Positions 1 through 15,574 of a DNA stretch of 64,000 nt are shown piece by piece (the first letter of the stretch is position 1; each line of letters opens with the position of its first letter). The stretch covers positions 28,392 through 92,391 of the forward strand of contig NZ_JAHRIB010000106.1 of the NCBI RefSeq assembly GCF_019090165.1, written 5' to 3'. Source of the stretch: Streptomyces sp. BV286 (GTDB lineage: Bacteria > Actinomycetota > Actinomycetes > Streptomycetales > Streptomycetaceae). The translations under genes and the position numbers were made by a program. Below the pieces are notes generated by a model, which saw only the letters and a program-made list of their open reading frames with translations, ran no database searches and was not told the DNA's origin.

Positions 1-478
1 AGATCGTGCCGCGCGGATCGCTGCCGGCCACCACGAACGCCCGCTCCACCCCCGGCATCGGCCGCTCGACCACGGTCTGCAGCGAGGTCTCCCACTTGCC
101 GCGGATCCCGCGGACGTCGAGCTTTCCGGCCGCGACCAGCCCGTCGATCAGCGGACTGCGCCCGACCGTCCCCACCAGGACGATCTCCCGCGCCACCGAG
201 GAGCCGGGCCGCACGCCCGTGACCCGCTCGATGTCGTCACGGAGGTCGCCCGCGACCCGTACGACTCCGGGGTGGTCGTCGGCGCTGACCACGACCGGCG
301 CGCCCACCAGCGGGAACGCGCCCGGCTTCGGCGAGAAGGAGATGTACGCCCCCGGGTCGGTCGGGGCCCCAGGCGCGTCCTGCGCCCGTGCGACCCCGGA
401 CAGACCGGGCACCGCGGGCAACGCCACCAGCCCGGTCCCCGCCCCTAGAACGGCTCTACGGCTGACGCCTCCAGACAT
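1..478 (-). CDS. GH115-family glycoside hydrolase, N-terminal part (cut by window edge)
   Basis: Only the first 159 residues are inside the window. The protein begins with a twin-arginine signal (SRRAVLGAG, residues 6-14), a hydrophobic stretch and an Ala-x-Ala site near residue 30, so it should be exported folded by Tat. The mature start reads like the N-terminal domain of GH115 proteins (xylan alpha-glucuronidase type): an FPLVG segment, VVVSADDHPGVVRVAGDL, and a later REIVLVGTVGRSPLID stretch. Family members remove glucuronic acid side chains from xylan outside the cell. The catalytic domain lies beyond the edge and cannot be judged. The ATG at 476-478 follows a GAGGGG ribosome site. Two small CGAA/TTCG inverted repeats sit about 100 bases upstream and may be a sugar-regulator site. 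Confidence 0.72.
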   Translation of the reverse strand, partial: MSGGVSRRAVLGAGTGLVALPAVPGLSGVARAQDAPGAPTDPGAYISFSPKPGAFPLVGAPVVVSADDHPGVVRVAGDLRDDIERVTGVRPGSSVAREIVLVGTVGRSPLIDGLVAAGKLDVRGIRGKWETSLQTVVERPMPGVERAFVVAGSDPRGTI

Positions 479-581
479 GCCACACCCCTCGAACGTGTCG
501 TCGTCCCGAATTTGCTCAGCGGCATGACAAATGGTGGAGGGAGTGACCCCTGAGGGGAATGGGTCGTAGACGTCGAATAGT

Positions 582-600
582 TTCGTAACGAATCATTTCG
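582..600. promoter_or_regulatory. Overlapping CGAA/TTCG inverted repeats upstream of the GH115 gene
   Basis: TTCGTAACGAA (582-592) overlaps CGAATCATTTCG (589-600). Both are short palindromes with CGAA/TTCG arms, and they lie between the glycosidase gene and the tuf terminator. LacI-type regulators of xylan genes use sites of this general look; assigning one here is inference. Confidence 0.35.
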
Positions 601-632
601 ACGCGCGCTCCAGGGGCCGTCCGGGCACGGCA

Positions 633-668
633 AAGGGGCCCGTACGACCGGAGTCGTACGGGCCCCTT
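633..668 (-). terminator. Terminator downstream of tuf
   Basis: A perfect 16-bp stem (633-648 with 653-668) closed by a 4-base loop lies 59 bases after the tuf stop. There is no clear U-tract, as is common in Streptomyces. Confidence 0.85.
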
Positions 669-726
669 CAAGGAGCTCAGCTGATGCTGGAGCTACCAGG
701 CGTCAAGCCCGACAGGTAGGTGAAAC

Positions 727-1920
<1,194 letters not shown>

Positions 1921-2053
1921 TGAATCCTCCTGCGGAGTGGTTCTGGTACGCCTTACTCATCGGCGCCAGGTGATCTTTGCTGGGATGCCGCCCGCGGGAC
2001 CCTCCCCGGACAGGACGATCCCTCGTCCCCCCGGTTCGGGGCCCTGCGGTCGG

Positions 2054-2059
2054 TGTCAA
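2054..2059 (-). promoter_or_regulatory. Possible -35 box of a tuf promoter
   Basis: TTGACA is read on the minus strand in the fusA-tuf gap, about 134 bases before the tuf start. No convincing -10 box sits 17-18 bases downstream, so this is only a candidate. Confidence 0.35.
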
Positions 2060-2084
2060 GCCTAAAGCGTGCAAACGGTGTGTG

Positions 2085-4214
2085 TTACTCGCCCTTGGCC
2101 TTCGCGATGATCTCCTCGGCGACGTTCCGGGGAACCTCGGCGTAGGAGTCGAACTGCATCGAGTAGCTTGCGCGACCCGAGGTCTTGCTGCGGAGGTCGC
2201 CGACGTAGCCGAACATCTCCGAGAGGGGCACGAGGCCCTTCACGACGCGGGCACCGGCACGCTCCTCCATGGCCTGGATCTGGCCACGGCGGGAGTTGAT
2301 GTCGCCGATGACCTCGCCCATGTAGTCCTCGGGCGTGGTGACCTCGACGGCCATCATCGGCTCGAGCAGCACGGGGCTGGCCTTGCGCGCGGCCTCCTTG
2401 AAGGCCTGCGAACCGGCGATCTTGAAGGCGAGCTCGGAGGAGTCGACCTCGTGGTAGGCACCGTCGAGAAGCGTGATGCGGACACCCGTCATCTCGTACC
2501 CGGCGAGGATGCCGAACTGCATGGCCTCCTGCGCACCGGCGTCCACCGACGGGATGTACTCCCGCGGGATACGGCCACCGGTCACCTTGTTCACGAACTC
2601 GTACGCCGGACCGTCGGTCTCGGTGATGGGCTCGATCGCGATCTGCACCTTGGCGAACTGACCGGTACCACCGGTCTGCTTCTTGTGGGTGTAGTCCACG
2701 CGCTCGACGGCCTTGCGGATCGTCTCACGGTAGGCGACCTGCGGCTTACCGACGTTGGCCTCGACCTTGAACTCACGGCGCATACGGTCGACCAGCACCT
2801 CGAGGTGCAGCTCGCCCATACCGCCGATGATGGTCTGGCCGGTCTCCTCGTCCGAGTGAACCTGGAAGGAGGGGTCCTCCTCCGCGAGACGCTGGATGGC
2901 TACACCCAGCTTCTCCTGGTCACCCTTGGACTTGGGCTCGATGGCGACCTGAATGACCGGCGCCGGGAAGTCCATGGACTCCAGGATGACCGGGTTCTTG
3001 TCGTCCGAGAGCGTCTCACCGGTGGTGGTCTGCTTCAGGCCCATCACGGCGACGATGTCGCCGGCGCCCACCGACTCGATCTCCTCACGCTTGTTCGCGT
3101 GCATGCGGTAGATCTTGCCGATGCGCTCCTTCTTGCCCTTGACGGAGTTCAGCACGGCGGTGCCGGACTCCAGGCGGCCCGAGTAGACCCGGACGAAGGT
3201 GAGCTTGCCCAGGTGCGGGTCGCTCATGATCTTGAACGCGAGGGCGGACAGCGGCTCGTCCACGGACGGCTTGCGCTTGATGACGACCTCGGGGTCCTTG
3301 ACGTCGTGGCCTTCGATGGCCTCCACGTCGAGGGGGGTCGGCAGGTAGCGCACGACCGCGTCGAGCAGGGGCTGGACGCCCTTGTTCTTGAACGCGGTGC
3401 CACAGAACACCGGGGTGACCGTGGTGTCGTTGGACTTGCCGGACGCGATGGTGATGCGACGGATCGCGGCGTACAGCTGCTCCTCGGTGGGCTCCTGGCC
3501 CTCCAGGTACAGCTCCATGATCTCTTCGTCGTTCTCCGCGACGGCCTCGATCAGCAGACCGCGGTACTCCTCGGCCGCCTCGGTGTGCGTGGCCGGGATG
3601 TCGACGACGTCGTACATCTCGCCCTTCGCCGCCTCGGCGGACCACACGAGCGCCTTCATGCGGACCAGGTCCACAACGCCCTTGAAGTCCATCTCGGCAC
3701 CGATCGGAAGCTGCATGACCAGGGGCTGCGCACCGAGGCGGTCCTTGATCATGTCGACGCAGCGGTGGAACTCCGCGCCGGTCCGGTCGAGCTTGTTCAC
3801 GAAGCAGATACGCGGCACGCCGTAGCGGTCGGCCTGACGCCACACGGTCTCGGACTGCGGCTCGACACCGGCGACACCGTCGAACACCGTGACGGCACCG
3901 TCGAGGACGCGGAGCGAACGCTCCACCTCGACCGTGAAGTCGACGTGCCCGGGGGTGTCGATGATGTTGATCGTGTAGTCGTTGTCCTCGAGCGGCCAGT
4001 GACAGGTGGTCGCAGCAGAGGTGATCGTGATGCCACGCTCCTGCTCCTGCTCCATCCAGTCCATGGTGGCAGCGCCGTCGTGGACCTCACCGATCTTGTA
4101 GCTGACGCCGGTGTAGAAGAGGATCCGCTCGGTGGTGGTCGTCTTGCCCGCGTCGATGTGGGCCATGATCCCGATGTTGCGGACCTTGGCCAGGTCAAGT
4201 GAAGTGGTAGCCAT
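2085..4214 (-). CDS. fusA: Elongation factor G
   Basis: EF-G of 709 residues, the cytoplasmic GTPase that drives translocation and, with ribosome recycling factor, subunit splitting. The P-loop AHIDAGKT is at residues 18-25, DTPGHVDF follows in the G domain and NKLD is the guanine-specificity motif. Length and the C-terminal segment [20 protein letters not shown] are typical. It sits 39 bases after rpsG in the str operon and is read with rpsL, rpsG and tuf. Nothing unusual is seen. Confidence 0.98.
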   Translation of the reverse strand: MATTSLDLAKVRNIGIMAHIDAGKTTTTERILFYTGVSYKIGEVHDGAATMDWMEQEQERGITITSAATTCHWPLEDNDYTINIIDTPGHVDFTVEVERSLRVLDGAVTVFDGVAGVEPQSETVWRQADRYGVPRICFVNKLDRTGAEFHRCVDMIKDRLGAQPLVMQLPIGAEMDFKGVVDLVRMKALVWSAEAAKGEMYDVVDIPATHTEAAEEYRGLLIEAVAENDEEIMELYLEGQEPTEEQLYAAIRRITIASGKSNDTTVTPVFCGTAFKNKGVQPLLDAVVRYLPTPLDVEAIEGHDVKDPEVVIKRKPSVDEPLSALAFKIMSDPHLGKLTFVRVYSGRLESGTAVLNSVKGKKERIGKIYRMHANKREEIESVGAGDIVAVMGLKQTTTGETLSDDKNPVILESMDFPAPVIQVAIEPKSKGDQEKLGVAIQRLAEEDPSFQVHSDEETGQTIIGGMGELHLEVLVDRMRREFKVEANVGKPQVAYRETIRKAVERVDYTHKKQTGGTGQFAKVQIAIEPITETDGPAYEFVNKVTGGRIPREYIPSVDAGAQEAMQFGILAGYEMTGVRITLLDGAYHEVDSSELAFKIAGSQAFKEAARKASPVLLEPMMAVEVTTPEDYMGEVIGDINSRRGQIQAMEERAGARVVKGLVPLSEMFGYVGDLRSKTSGRASYSMQFDSYAEVPRNVAEEIIAKAKGE

Positions 4215-4253
4215 AAGGCTTCGGTCTTCTCTCGGTCTCGATGTGGGTTGCGA

Positions 4254-4724
4254 CTACCAGCGGTAGTGCGCGAAGGCCTTGTTGGACTCGGCCATCTTGT
4301 GGGTGTCCTCGCGCTTCTTCACAGCGGCACCAAGGCCGTTGGACGCGTCGAGAAGTTCGTTGAGCAGACGCTCGGTCATGGTCTTCTCGCGACGGGCGCG
4401 GGAGTAACCGACCAGCCAGCGCAGCGCCAGGGTGCTCGCGCGGCCGGGCTTGACCTCGACCGGCACCTGGTAGGTGGCGCCACCGACACGGCGGGACTTG
4501 ACCTCGAGGGTCGGCTTGATGTTCTCCAGAGCGCGCTTCAGCGTGATGACCGGGTCGTTGCCGGTCTTCTCGCGCAGGCCCTCCATGGCGCCGTAGACGA
4601 TGCGCTCGGCGGTGGAGCGCTTGCCGTTCAGCAGCACCTTGTTGATGAGCGACGTGACAAGAGGAGAACCGTAGACCGGGTCGATGATGACCGGGCGCTT
4701 CGGGGCGGGGCCCTTACGAGGCAT
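4254..4724 (-). CDS. rpsG: 30S ribosomal protein S7
   Basis: S7 of 156 residues, the primary 16S rRNA binder that nucleates assembly of the 30S head and contacts tRNA in the E site. The opening [12 protein letters not shown] and the segments [21 protein letters not shown] and [14 protein letters not shown] are family hallmarks. It starts only two bases after the rpsL stop, so the two are translationally coupled. In enterobacteria S7 represses its own operon; whether that holds here cannot be read from the sequence. Confidence 0.98.
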   Translation of the reverse strand: MPRKGPAPKRPVIIDPVYGSPLVTSLINKVLLNGKRSTAERIVYGAMEGLREKTGNDPVITLKRALENIKPTLEVKSRRVGGATYQVPVEVKPGRASTLALRWLVGYSRARREKTMTERLLNELLDASNGLGAAVKKREDTHKMAESNKAFAHYRW

Positions 4725-4726
4725 TT

Positions 4727-5098
4727 CTACTTCTCCTTCTTGGCGCCGTAGCGGCTGCGGGCCTGCTTGCGGTTCTTGACACCCTGGGTGTCCAGGGAAC
4801 CTCGGATGATCTTGTAGCGAACACCCGGCAGGTCCTTCACACGGCCACCACGCACGAGCACGATGGAGTGCTCCTGCAGGTTGTGTCCCTCACCCGGAAT
4901 GTAAGCGGTGACTTCGATCCCGCTGGTCAGACGCACACGCGCGACCTTACGCAGGGCCGAGTTCGGCTTCTTCGGGGTGGTCGTGAACACACGCGTGCAG
5001 ACGCCGCGACGCTGGGGCGAACCCTCGAGTGCGGGCGTCTTGTTCTTCTCGACCTTGTCCTGCCGGCCCTTCCGGACCAGCTGCTGGATCGTAGGCAC
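4727..5098 (-). CDS. rpsL: 30S ribosomal protein S12
   Basis: S12 of 123 residues, part of the decoding centre of the 30S subunit. The GTG at 5096-5098 gives [11 protein letters not shown], the family start; the frame stays open upstream to 5287 but that extension has no counterpart in S12. The [11 protein letters not shown] segment carries Lys43 and the GGRVKDLPG segment Lys88, the two residues whose replacement gives streptomycin resistance, so this is a wild-type, streptomycin-sensitive allele. It heads the rpsL-rpsG-fusA-tuf operon, with a well-formed promoter about 190 bases upstream. Confidence 0.97.
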   Translation of the reverse strand: MPTIQQLVRKGRQDKVEKNKTPALEGSPQRRGVCTRVFTTTPKKPNSALRKVARVRLTSGIEVTAYIPGEGHNLQEHSIVLVRGGRVKDLPGVRYKIIRGSLDTQGVKNRKQARSRYGAKKEK

Positions 5099-5293
5099 TA
5101 CTTCTCCGGTTTCTGTGTGCCGAATGGTGAAGCTAACCTGGAACACCGCCGACCCACGCGGTCGGGTGTGTCGAATACTGCAGATTCCCGCCGCAAGGCG
5201 GGAGGGGCGCAGATTGCGGTGGCCGGTGACGACTCCCCTAGTGCGGTTGAAGGCACGCACGGGAGCCAGGGCACACCCCAGGCACAAGGTCTG

Positions 5294-5322
5294 AGCGTAC
5301 CTACCTCATACGCTGCGGTCAA
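5294..5322 (-). promoter_or_regulatory. Promoter of the rpsL (str) operon
   Basis: On the minus strand TTGACC (5317-5322), a 17-base spacer, then TACGCT (5294-5299). This fits the vegetative (HrdB-type) consensus. Transcription would begin near 5287, giving a leader of about 190 bases before rpsL. Confidence 0.7.
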
Positions 5323-5389
5323 AACAAATGGGCAGCGCTCACTACCCTGAGCGGACCATGCCAAGCGTCCGCCCCCGCTGTGATCTTCC

Positions 5390-5929
5390 TCAGAGCGCCA
5401 GGAGCGCGGCGAGCAGCAGGGTCAGCACCAGCGCCCAGCCCGCGGTGGACACCCATCCGAAGACCAGCCCGGTGAGCGCGAGACCGTCGCCGCCCTCGCC
5501 CGTCCGCCGGATCTCGGAGCGGGCGGTGTGGCCCAGGATCACCGCGGGAATCCCGGTGAGCCCGACCGTCACCAGGCAGAGCACACCGCAGATCGCCGAC
5601 CCGACGGCCTTCTCGTTGGTCCTCTGCGCCACAGCGGGCAGGAACGTCCGTGGTACGGGCCCGAAGGCCGCCGGCAGCGGTACGGGCCCCTGAGGCAGGT
5701 CGGCCACCAGAAGGGCCAGCTCGCCCACCGTACGGGCCTCGTACGCCCGCGCCACCCGCTTCTCGAACTCGGGCTGCTGCATCCGCCCCTCGCCGAAGCC
5801 CGCTCTGAGCACGTCCACGGCACGCTCCCGGTCGGCGTTCGAGGCGAGCATCGAGTGCCCGGCCTGCTCCTGCCGGGAACGCGGACTGTTCCACCCCTGC
5901 CCCGGCTGCCACGGCGACGGATACGACAC
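5390..5929 (-). CDS. DUF1707/DUF4190-type membrane protein
   Basis: A 179-residue protein with an N-terminal soluble part resembling DUF1707 (LASNADRERAVDVLRAGFGEGRMQQPEFEKRV..., about residues 28-80) and a C-terminal DUF4190-like part with two membrane segments (about 107-135 and 150-179) around a short loop containing GHTARSEIRRTGE. DUF1707 is a small, mostly actinobacterial domain, often joined to membrane segments; its biochemical role is not established. It lies alone between the rpoC terminator and the rpsL promoter, in the same direction, and I recall a similar gene at this spot in other streptomycetes. The ATG at 5929 is chosen because the domain follows closely. Confidence 0.8.
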   Translation of the reverse strand: MSYPSPWQPGQGWNSPRSRQEQAGHSMLASNADRERAVDVLRAGFGEGRMQQPEFEKRVARAYEARTVGELALLVADLPQGPVPLPAAFGPVPRTFLPAVAQRTNEKAVGSAICGVLCLVTVGLTGIPAVILGHTARSEIRRTGEGGDGLALTGLVFGWVSTAGWALVLTLLLAALLAL

Positions 5930-6066
5930 GGGAGCACCTCCCCCGGACTGGCTGGGTCTCCATCATGCGCCAACACGGCATTTCCGGCACAGGGCCTGCA
6001 CCGCATGGATACGACGACTTCCCCCGGACCGTCCGAGGACACCATCCCAGACACCGGCCGGCACGC

Positions 6067-6103
6067 CGAAGGGCGGCCACCCCACCGGGGTGACCGCCCT
6101 TCG
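6067..6103 (-). terminator. Terminator of the rpoBC operon
   Basis: A 17-bp stem (6067-6083 with 6087-6103), complete in minus-strand RNA apart from one G-U pair, lies 18 bases past the rpoC stop. Its arms closely resemble those of the hairpin after rplL (14139-14174). Confidence 0.82.
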
Positions 6104-6121
6104 ACTCAAGCAGACGCTCGC

Positions 6122-10021
<3,900 letters not shown>

Positions 10022-10085
10022 TTGTCGTCAATCCCTCTTTCGGGGTCGATTCTTCACTGGTCTGACTGGGGTCCGGGGTTGGTTA

Positions 10086-10114
10086 GCCGGGGCTCTTGTT
10101 CAGGGAGCCCCGGC
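10086..10114 (-). other. Hairpin in the rpoB-rpoC gap
   Basis: A perfect 10-bp GC-rich stem (10086-10095 with 10105-10114) with a 9-base loop starts eight bases after the rpoB stop. In an operon whose second gene is essential it cannot be a full terminator; attenuation or RNA processing is more likely. Confidence 0.6.
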
Positions 10115-10122
10115 CAGACCCG

Positions 10123-13100
10123 TCAGACCTCTTCGACGCTGCTCGGCTCACGCCGGGACAGGTCGATACCGAGCTCCTCCGCGGCGCGGAAGACGTCCTC
10201 GTCCGTGTCGCGCATCTCGATGGACATGCCGTCCGAGGACAGCACCTCCACGTTGAGGCAGAGCGACTGCATTTCCTTGATGAGCACCTTGAAGGACTCG
10301 GGAATGCCGGGCTCAGGAATGTTCTCGCCCTTGACGATGGCCTCGTAGACCTTCACGCGGCCGGTCACGTCGTCGGACTTGATGGTCAGCAGCTCCTGGA
10401 GGGCGTACGCGGCGCCATAAGCCTCCAGCGCCCACACCTCCATCTCACCGAAGCGCTGGCCACCGAACTGGGCCTTACCACCCAGCGGCTGCTGGGTGAT
10501 CATCGAGTACGGACCGGTCGACCGGGCGTGGAGCTTGTCGTCGACCAGGTGGTGGAGCTTGAGGATGTACATGTAGCCGACCGAGACGGGCTCGGGGAAC
10601 GGCTCGCCGGATCGGCCGTCGAACAGCGGCGCCTTACCGGTCGGGAGCACCATGCGTGATCCGTCGCGGTTCGGGATCGTGTGCTGCAGCAGACCGGCCA
10701 GCTCGTCCTCACGCGCACCGTCGAAGACGGGGGTGGCGACGTTGGTGCCGGGCTCGACCTTGTCGGCCTCGATGGCCTGGAGGCGCTGCGCCCAGTCGTC
10801 CGCGAGGCCGGAGACGTCCCAGCCGCGGCTGGCGAGCCAGCCGAGGTGGATCTCCAGGACCTGCCCCGGGTTCATTCGGGACGGGACACCCAGCGGGTTG
10901 AGGATGATGTCGACCGGCGTGCCGTCCTCAAGGAAGGGCATGTCCTCGATCGGAAGGATCTTGGAGATGACACCCTTGTTGCCGTGACGGCCGGCGAGCT
11001 TGTCACCGTCCGTGATCTTGCGCTTCTGCGCCACGTAGACCCGAACCAGCTGGTTCACGCCCGGCGGCAGCTCGTCGCCCTCTTCACGGTCGAAGACGCG
11101 GACGCCGATGACCTTGCCGATCTCGCCGTGCGGCACCTTCAGCGAGGTGTCGCGCACCTCGCGCGCCTTCTCACCGAAGATCGCACGGAGCAGGCGCTCC
11201 TCCGGGGTCAGCTCGGTCTCACCCTTGGGCGTGACCTTGCCGACCAGGATGTCGCCGGCGACGACCTCGGCACCGATACGGATGATGCCGCGCTCGTCGA
11301 GGTCGGCGAGGACCTCCTCGGAGACGTTCGGGATGTCCCGGGTGATCTCCTCGGGGCCGAGCTTGGTGTCACGGGCGTCGACCTCGTGCTCCTCGATGTG
11401 GATCGAGGAGAGGACGTCGTCCTGCACGAGGCGCTGCGACAGGATGATCGCGTCCTCGTAGTTGTGACCCTCCCACGGCATGAAGGCGACGAGCAGGTTC
11501 TTGCCCAGCGCCATCTCGCCTTCCTGGGTGGCCGGACCGTCGGCGAGAACCTGGTTCTCGACGACCCGGTCGCCCTCGTGGACGACAACCTTCTGGTTGA
11601 CCGAGGTGCCCTGGTTGGAGCGCGAGAACTTCGCGACGCGGTACGTGGTGTACGTGCCGTCGTCGTTGGCGACGGTGACGTAGTCCGCGGAGACCTCCTG
11701 GACCACACCCGCCTTCTCGGCCTTGATGACGTCACCGGCGTCGACGGCGCAGCGGTACTCCATGCCGGTACCGACGAGGGGGGCCTCGGCGGTGATCAGC
11801 GGCACGGCCTGGCGCATCATGTTCGCGCCCATGAGGGCACGGTTGGCGTCGTCGTGCTCGAGGAACGGGATCATGGCGGTCGCGACCGACACCATCTGGC
11901 GCGGCGAGACGTCCATGTAGTCGACGTCGTCACCGGGGACGTAGTCGACCTCTCCGCCACGACGGCGGACCAGGACGCGGGCCTCCTCGAACCGGAAGTC
12001 GTCGCCGAGCGGCGCGTTGGCCTGGGCGATGACGAAGCGGTCCTCCTCGTCGGCGGTCAGGTAGTCGACCTCGTCGGTGACGACACCGTCGGTGACCCGG
12101 CGGTACGGCGTCTCGACGAAACCGAACGCGTTGACCCGGCCGTAGGAGGCGAGCGAGCCGATCAGGCCGATGTTCGGGCCTTCGGGGGTCTCGATCGGGC
12201 ACATGCGGCCGTAGTGCGAGGGGTGCACGTCACGGACCTCGAAGCCGGCCCGCTCACGGGAGAGACCACCCGGGCCAAGAGCCGACAGACGGCGCTTGTG
12301 GGTGAGACCCGACAGCGGGTTGTTCTGGTCCATGAACTGCGACAGCTGGCTGGTGCCGAAGAACTCCTTGATGGAGGCGACGACCGGCCGGATGTTGATC
12401 AGGGTCTGCGGCGTGATCGCCTCGACGTCCTGGGTCGTCATGCGCTCACGCACGACGCGCTCCATACGAGCCAGACCCGTACGGACCTGGTTCTGGATGA
12501 GCTCGCCGACGTTGCGCAGACGACGGTTGCCGAAGTGGTCGATGTCGTCGGTCTCGACGACGATCGAGGTGCCGTTGTCACCAACGGTCTCGGTCTCACC
12601 GGCGTGCAGCTTCACCAGGTACTTGATCGTCGAGATGATGTCCTCGACGGTCAGGATCCCGGCGTCCAGCGGGGCCTCGCTGCCCAGCTTCTTGTTGACC
12701 TTGTAACGGCCGACCTTGGCGAGGTCGTAGCGCTTGGGGTTGAAGTAGAGGTTCTCGAGCAGCGTCTGCGCGGCCTCACGGGTCGGCGGCTCGCCCGGAC
12801 GCAGCTTGCGGTAGATGTCGAGCAGCGCGTCGTCCTGGCCCTGGGTGTGGTCCTTCTCCAGGGTGGCGCGCATGGACTCGTACTCGCCGAACTCCTCGAG
12901 GATCTGCTCGGTCGTCCAACCGAGAGCCTTGAGCAGGACGGTGACGGACTGCTTGCGCTTGCGGTCGATGCGGACACCGACCATGTCGCGCTTGTCGATC
13001 TCCATCTCCAGCCAGGCACCCCGGGACGGGATGACCTTGGAGGAGAAGATGTCCTTGTCGGACGTCTTGTCGATGGAGGAGTCGAAGTAGACACCCGGCG

Positions 13101-13608
13101 AGCGGACCAGCTGGGACACCACGACACGCTCGGTGCCGTTGATGACGAAGGTGCCCTTGTTGGTCATGAGCGGGAAGTCGCCCATGAAGACCGTCTGGGA
13201 CTTGATCTCGCCGGTCTCGTTGTTGGTGAACTCGGCAGTGACGAAGAGGGGCGCGGAGTACGTGAAGTCGCGCTCCTTGCACTCGTCGATGGAGTTCTTG
13301 GGAGGCTCGAAGCGGTGGTCGCGGAACGTCAGGGACATCGACCCTGAGAAGTCCTCGATCGGGGAGATCTCCTCGAAGATCTCCTCGAGACCGGACTTGG
13401 TGGGGACGTCCTGTCCGCTGTCCAGAGCCGCCTCGACACGAGCCTTCCACGCGGCGTTGCCGAGCAGCCAGTCGAAGCTTTCGGTCTGCAGCGCAAGAAG
13501 GTTCGGAACCTCGAGGGGCTCCTTGATCTTTGCAAAGGAGATGCGCAGCGGGGCGGTGCTGGCGCCGTTGTTCGTATTCGCGGTCGAGGCAGTGCGCGAG
13601 GCGGCCAA
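10123..13608 (-). CDS. rpoB: DNA-directed RNA polymerase subunit beta
   Basis: Beta of 1161 residues. The start is the TTG at 13606-13608 ([14 protein letters not shown]), preceded by a GGAAGGA ribosome site; this gives the length I recall for Streptomyces RpoB. The frame is open for about 100 codons more upstream, but that part is un-RpoB-like and overlaps the promoter. The rifampicin pocket reads [20 protein letters not shown] with Ser433, His437 and Ser442 intact, so the allele looks rifampicin-sensitive. It is followed by rpoC. A promoter about 180 bases upstream and a terminator after rplL suggest partly separate control from rplJL. Confidence 0.97.
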   Translation of the reverse strand: MAASRTASTANTNNGASTAPLRISFAKIKEPLEVPNLLALQTESFDWLLGNAAWKARVEAALDSGQDVPTKSGLEEIFEEISPIEDFSGSMSLTFRDHRFEPPKNSIDECKERDFTYSAPLFVTAEFTNNETGEIKSQTVFMGDFPLMTNKGTFVINGTERVVVSQLVRSPGVYFDSSIDKTSDKDIFSSKVIPSRGAWLEMEIDKRDMVGVRIDRKRKQSVTVLLKALGWTTEQILEEFGEYESMRATLEKDHTQGQDDALLDIYRKLRPGEPPTREAAQTLLENLYFNPKRYDLAKVGRYKVNKKLGSEAPLDAGILTVEDIISTIKYLVKLHAGETETVGDNGTSIVVETDDIDHFGNRRLRNVGELIQNQVRTGLARMERVVRERMTTQDVEAITPQTLINIRPVVASIKEFFGTSQLSQFMDQNNPLSGLTHKRRLSALGPGGLSRERAGFEVRDVHPSHYGRMCPIETPEGPNIGLIGSLASYGRVNAFGFVETPYRRVTDGVVTDEVDYLTADEEDRFVIAQANAPLGDDFRFEEARVLVRRRGGEVDYVPGDDVDYMDVSPRQMVSVATAMIPFLEHDDANRALMGANMMRQAVPLITAEAPLVGTGMEYRCAVDAGDVIKAEKAGVVQEVSADYVTVANDDGTYTTYRVAKFSRSNQGTSVNQKVVVHEGDRVVENQVLADGPATQEGEMALGKNLLVAFMPWEGHNYEDAIILSQRLVQDDVLSSIHIEEHEVDARDTKLGPEEITRDIPNVSEEVLADLDERGIIRIGAEVVAGDILVGKVTPKGETELTPEERLLRAIFGEKAREVRDTSLKVPHGEIGKVIGVRVFDREEGDELPPGVNQLVRVYVAQKRKITDGDKLAGRHGNKGVISKILPIEDMPFLEDGTPVDIILNPLGVPSRMNPGQVLEIHLGWLASRGWDVSGLADDWAQRLQAIEADKVEPGTNVATPVFDGAREDELAGLLQHTIPNRDGSRMVLPTGKAPLFDGRSGEPFPEPVSVGYMYILKLHHLVDDKLHARSTGPYSMITQQPLGGKAQFGGQRFGEMEVWALEAYGAAYALQELLTIKSDDVTGRVKVYEAIVKGENIPEPGIPESFKVLIKEMQSLCLNVEVLSSDGMSIEMRDTDEDVFRAAEELGIDLSRREPSSVEEV

Positions 13609-13791
13609 GAGGGGGTCCTTCCGAGGGCTCGGACTCACTACGCGCGTACCGGTCCCAAGCCGTGCACCGTGACAGACGTTCCTCGACCAGTCGAAAAGGA
13701 CCAGGTCAGGGTCGGTTCGATCCACAGTGCTCAAGCGAGGGCATGCCCCTGGTGACGGGCAGGAGGCAGCTAACAGGCAGCGCAAAGGGTC

Positions 13792-13820
13792 AGTGTAGCC
13801 ACTAGGCCCACTGATGTCCA
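13792..13820 (-). promoter_or_regulatory. Promoter of rpoBC
   Basis: On the minus strand TGGACA (13815-13820), 17-base spacer, TACACT (13792-13797): a good vegetative promoter. Transcription would start near 13785, about 177 bases before the TTG start of rpoB. Confidence 0.65.
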
Positions 13821-14138
13821 GTGCGGGTTTTTGAAGACCCTCGTTGTTCTCAACCCCTGCTGCAAGCCACGCCCTCGATGCACATCGATACTGCCCTCTT
13901 CGCCACCGATCCATGCCTCGGATCCGGATCGTTGTGACGACGCGTCCTGAGAATTGCGCGCTGCGTGCGGTTCGTCAAGGCCCCCCATGCCCGAACCGGG
14001 TGCTGCCATCGTCACTTGCAACCCGTCCTGCAACCTGTCTCGCTGCCCGTCACAGGGCGGCCGGAGGCACGAACGAAGATCACCATACTCGTCGCCACCG
14101 ACAGTTCAAGGCAGTCGCCGCACGGCCCCCTCGAACGC
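13821..14138. other. Gene-free part of the rplL-rpoB gap
   Basis: The 636 bases between rplL and rpoB contain a terminator hairpin, the rpoB promoter and a leader. In the remaining roughly 320 bases listed here I see no credible gene; open frames lack ribosome sites and domain features. Confidence 0.5.
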
Positions 14139-14174
14139 CGAAGAGCGACCACCCAGTTGGGTGATCGCTCTTCG
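14139..14174 (-). terminator. Hairpin downstream of rplL (attenuator/terminator before rpoB)
   Basis: A 16-bp stem (14139-14154 with 14159-14174) with one G-U pair in minus-strand RNA, 70 bases past the rplL stop. It probably lowers transcription from the L10-L12 genes into rpoBC. Confidence 0.75.
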
Positions 14175-14244
14175 GTGCGTCAGCGTTACAGCGCTACGAA
14201 AGCGGCTGCACACGGCCCGCAGGAGTCCTGGCGGACTCGTCGGG

Positions 14245-14625
14245 TCACTTGACCTCGACGGAGGCGCCGGCGCCCTTGAGGGACTCGGCAGCCTTCTCGG
14301 CGGCAGCCTTGTCGACCTTCTCGAGAACGGGCTTCGGGGCGCCGTCCACGAGGTCCTTGGCCTCCTTGAGACCCAGCGAGGTCAGCTCACGCACGACCTT
14401 GATGACCTGGATCTTCTTCTCGCCGGCACCCGTGAGGATGACGTCGAACTCGTCCTGCTCGGCCTCGGCCTCGGCCGGGGCGGCAGCGGCGGCGGGGCCG
14501 GCGGCGACCGCGGCGGCGGCGGTGACGTCGAACTTCTCCTCGAAGGCCTTCACGAACTCGGAGAGCTCGATGAGGGTGAGGGACTCGAACTGCGCGAGCA
14601 GCTCTTCCTGGGACAGCTTCGCCAT
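14245..14625 (-). CDS. rplL: 50S ribosomal protein L7/L12
   Basis: L12 of 126 residues, the multi-copy stalk protein that recruits and activates translational GTPases. An N-terminal dimerisation segment ([20 protein letters not shown]), an Ala-rich hinge (about 35-52) and the C-terminal globular domain ([26 protein letters not shown]) are all present. It follows rplJ after 109 bases, and the two stalk proteins are made together. A hairpin follows before rpoB. Confidence 0.97.
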   Translation of the reverse strand: MAKLSQEELLAQFESLTLIELSEFVKAFEEKFDVTAAAAVAAGPAAAAAPAEAEAEQDEFDVILTGAGEKKIQVIKVVRELTSLGLKEAKDLVDGAPKPVLEKVDKAAAEKAAESLKGAGASVEVK

Positions 14626-14734
14626 GATGGCGTCCTTCCACTAATTCGGCAGGTGCCGGATGTACTGGTGAGGCGGGCGTACGTTCGGCCCGCTACGACC
14701 GTCGCCTGGGGCGGCGGTCAATGCGCGAGCCGAG

Positions 14735-15265
14735 TTACTCGGCACCGCCCTGCTCGTCGAGCTTGACGCGAAGCGCCTCCGCGGTGCGGACGAACTTCGA
14801 CGGAAGCGCCTGGAAGAGCTGCGCAGCCTGAGTCTGCTTGCCCTTCATGGCACCCGCCAGCTTGGCGAGCAGAACCTCGCGGGACTCGAGGTCCGCAAGC
14901 TTCTTGATCTCGTCGGCGGACAGCGCCTTACCGTCAAGGACACCGCCCTTGATGACGAGGTTGGGGTTGTCCTTGGCGAAGTCACGAAGACCCTTCGCCG
15001 ACGTCACCGGGTCACCGGTGATGAAGGCAACCGCCGTCGGACCGTTGAACAGGTCGTCGAGCGTAGAGATCCCGGCCTCGTTGGCCGCGATCTTGGTCAG
15101 CGTGTTCTTCACCACGGCGTACTGGGCGTCTTCACCGAGCGAACGACGCAGCGTCTTGAGCTGCGCCACGGTGAGACCCCGGTACTCGGTCAGCACAGCG
15201 GCGTTCGAGCTGCGGAACTGGTCCGCGAGCTCGGCTACCGCGGCAGCCTTGTCGGGCCTTGCCAT
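14735..15265 (-). CDS. rplJ: 50S ribosomal protein L10
   Basis: L10 of 176 residues, which binds the 23S rRNA stalk base and carries the L12 dimers on its C-terminal helix. The N-terminal stretch [21 protein letters not shown] and the motif [17 protein letters not shown] are typical. The ATG at 15265 follows a GGAAGGAGG ribosome site. The roughly 300-base upstream region contains a hairpin of the type expected for an L10 leader, to which L10-L12 binds to repress its own mRNA. The two genes upstream are lipoprotein genes, an unusual insertion into the rplKA-rplJL series. Confidence 0.97.
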   Translation of the reverse strand: MARPDKAAAVAELADQFRSSNAAVLTEYRGLTVAQLKTLRRSLGEDAQYAVVKNTLTKIAANEAGISTLDDLFNGPTAVAFITGDPVTSAKGLRDFAKDNPNLVIKGGVLDGKALSADEIKKLADLESREVLLAKLAGAMKGKQTQAAQLFQALPSKFVRTAEALRVKLDEQGGAE

Positions 15266-15528
15266 AAGCGTGGCCTCCTTCCGGGTGATGAGGACCGCTC
15301 AGAAGGAGACTGGGAAAACGAAACGCCCCGGCGCAGGCGCACGGGGCGTGACTCGACCGAACGGATCCGCACGAAGTGCGGGAGTGTCCGGGAGCTCATC
15401 CACAGTCACCTGCGCGGGTCGTCCGCAATCCAGCGGATCCTTCGGTCACCGATTCCTCTTGCGAGAACACGGCAACGACCAGCGGTCTTTGGCTTCTGTG
15501 GAAGGTTACGTGAACGGGGCACTGTCAA
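15266..15528 (-). promoter_or_regulatory. rplJ leader with L10-type hairpin and -35 box
   Basis: The 309-base gap before rplJ holds no gene. It has a perfect 8-bp stem (15323-15330 with 15342-15349) with an 11-base loop just upstream of the ribosome site, placed like the L10-L12 autoregulatory leader, and a TTGACA box at 15523-15528 on the minus strand. A matching -10 box is not clear. Confidence 0.5.
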
Positions 15529-15574
15529 GCAAATCCGTGCGGCGGCCGTCTTCCTGCCCGGGCCGACGCGGATG

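Noticed and set aside
4727..5098. Possible streptomycin-resistant rpsL allele
   Set aside because: Lys43 and Lys88 are both wild type. Likewise the rifampicin pocket of rpoB (Ser433, His437, Ser442) shows no known resistance change.
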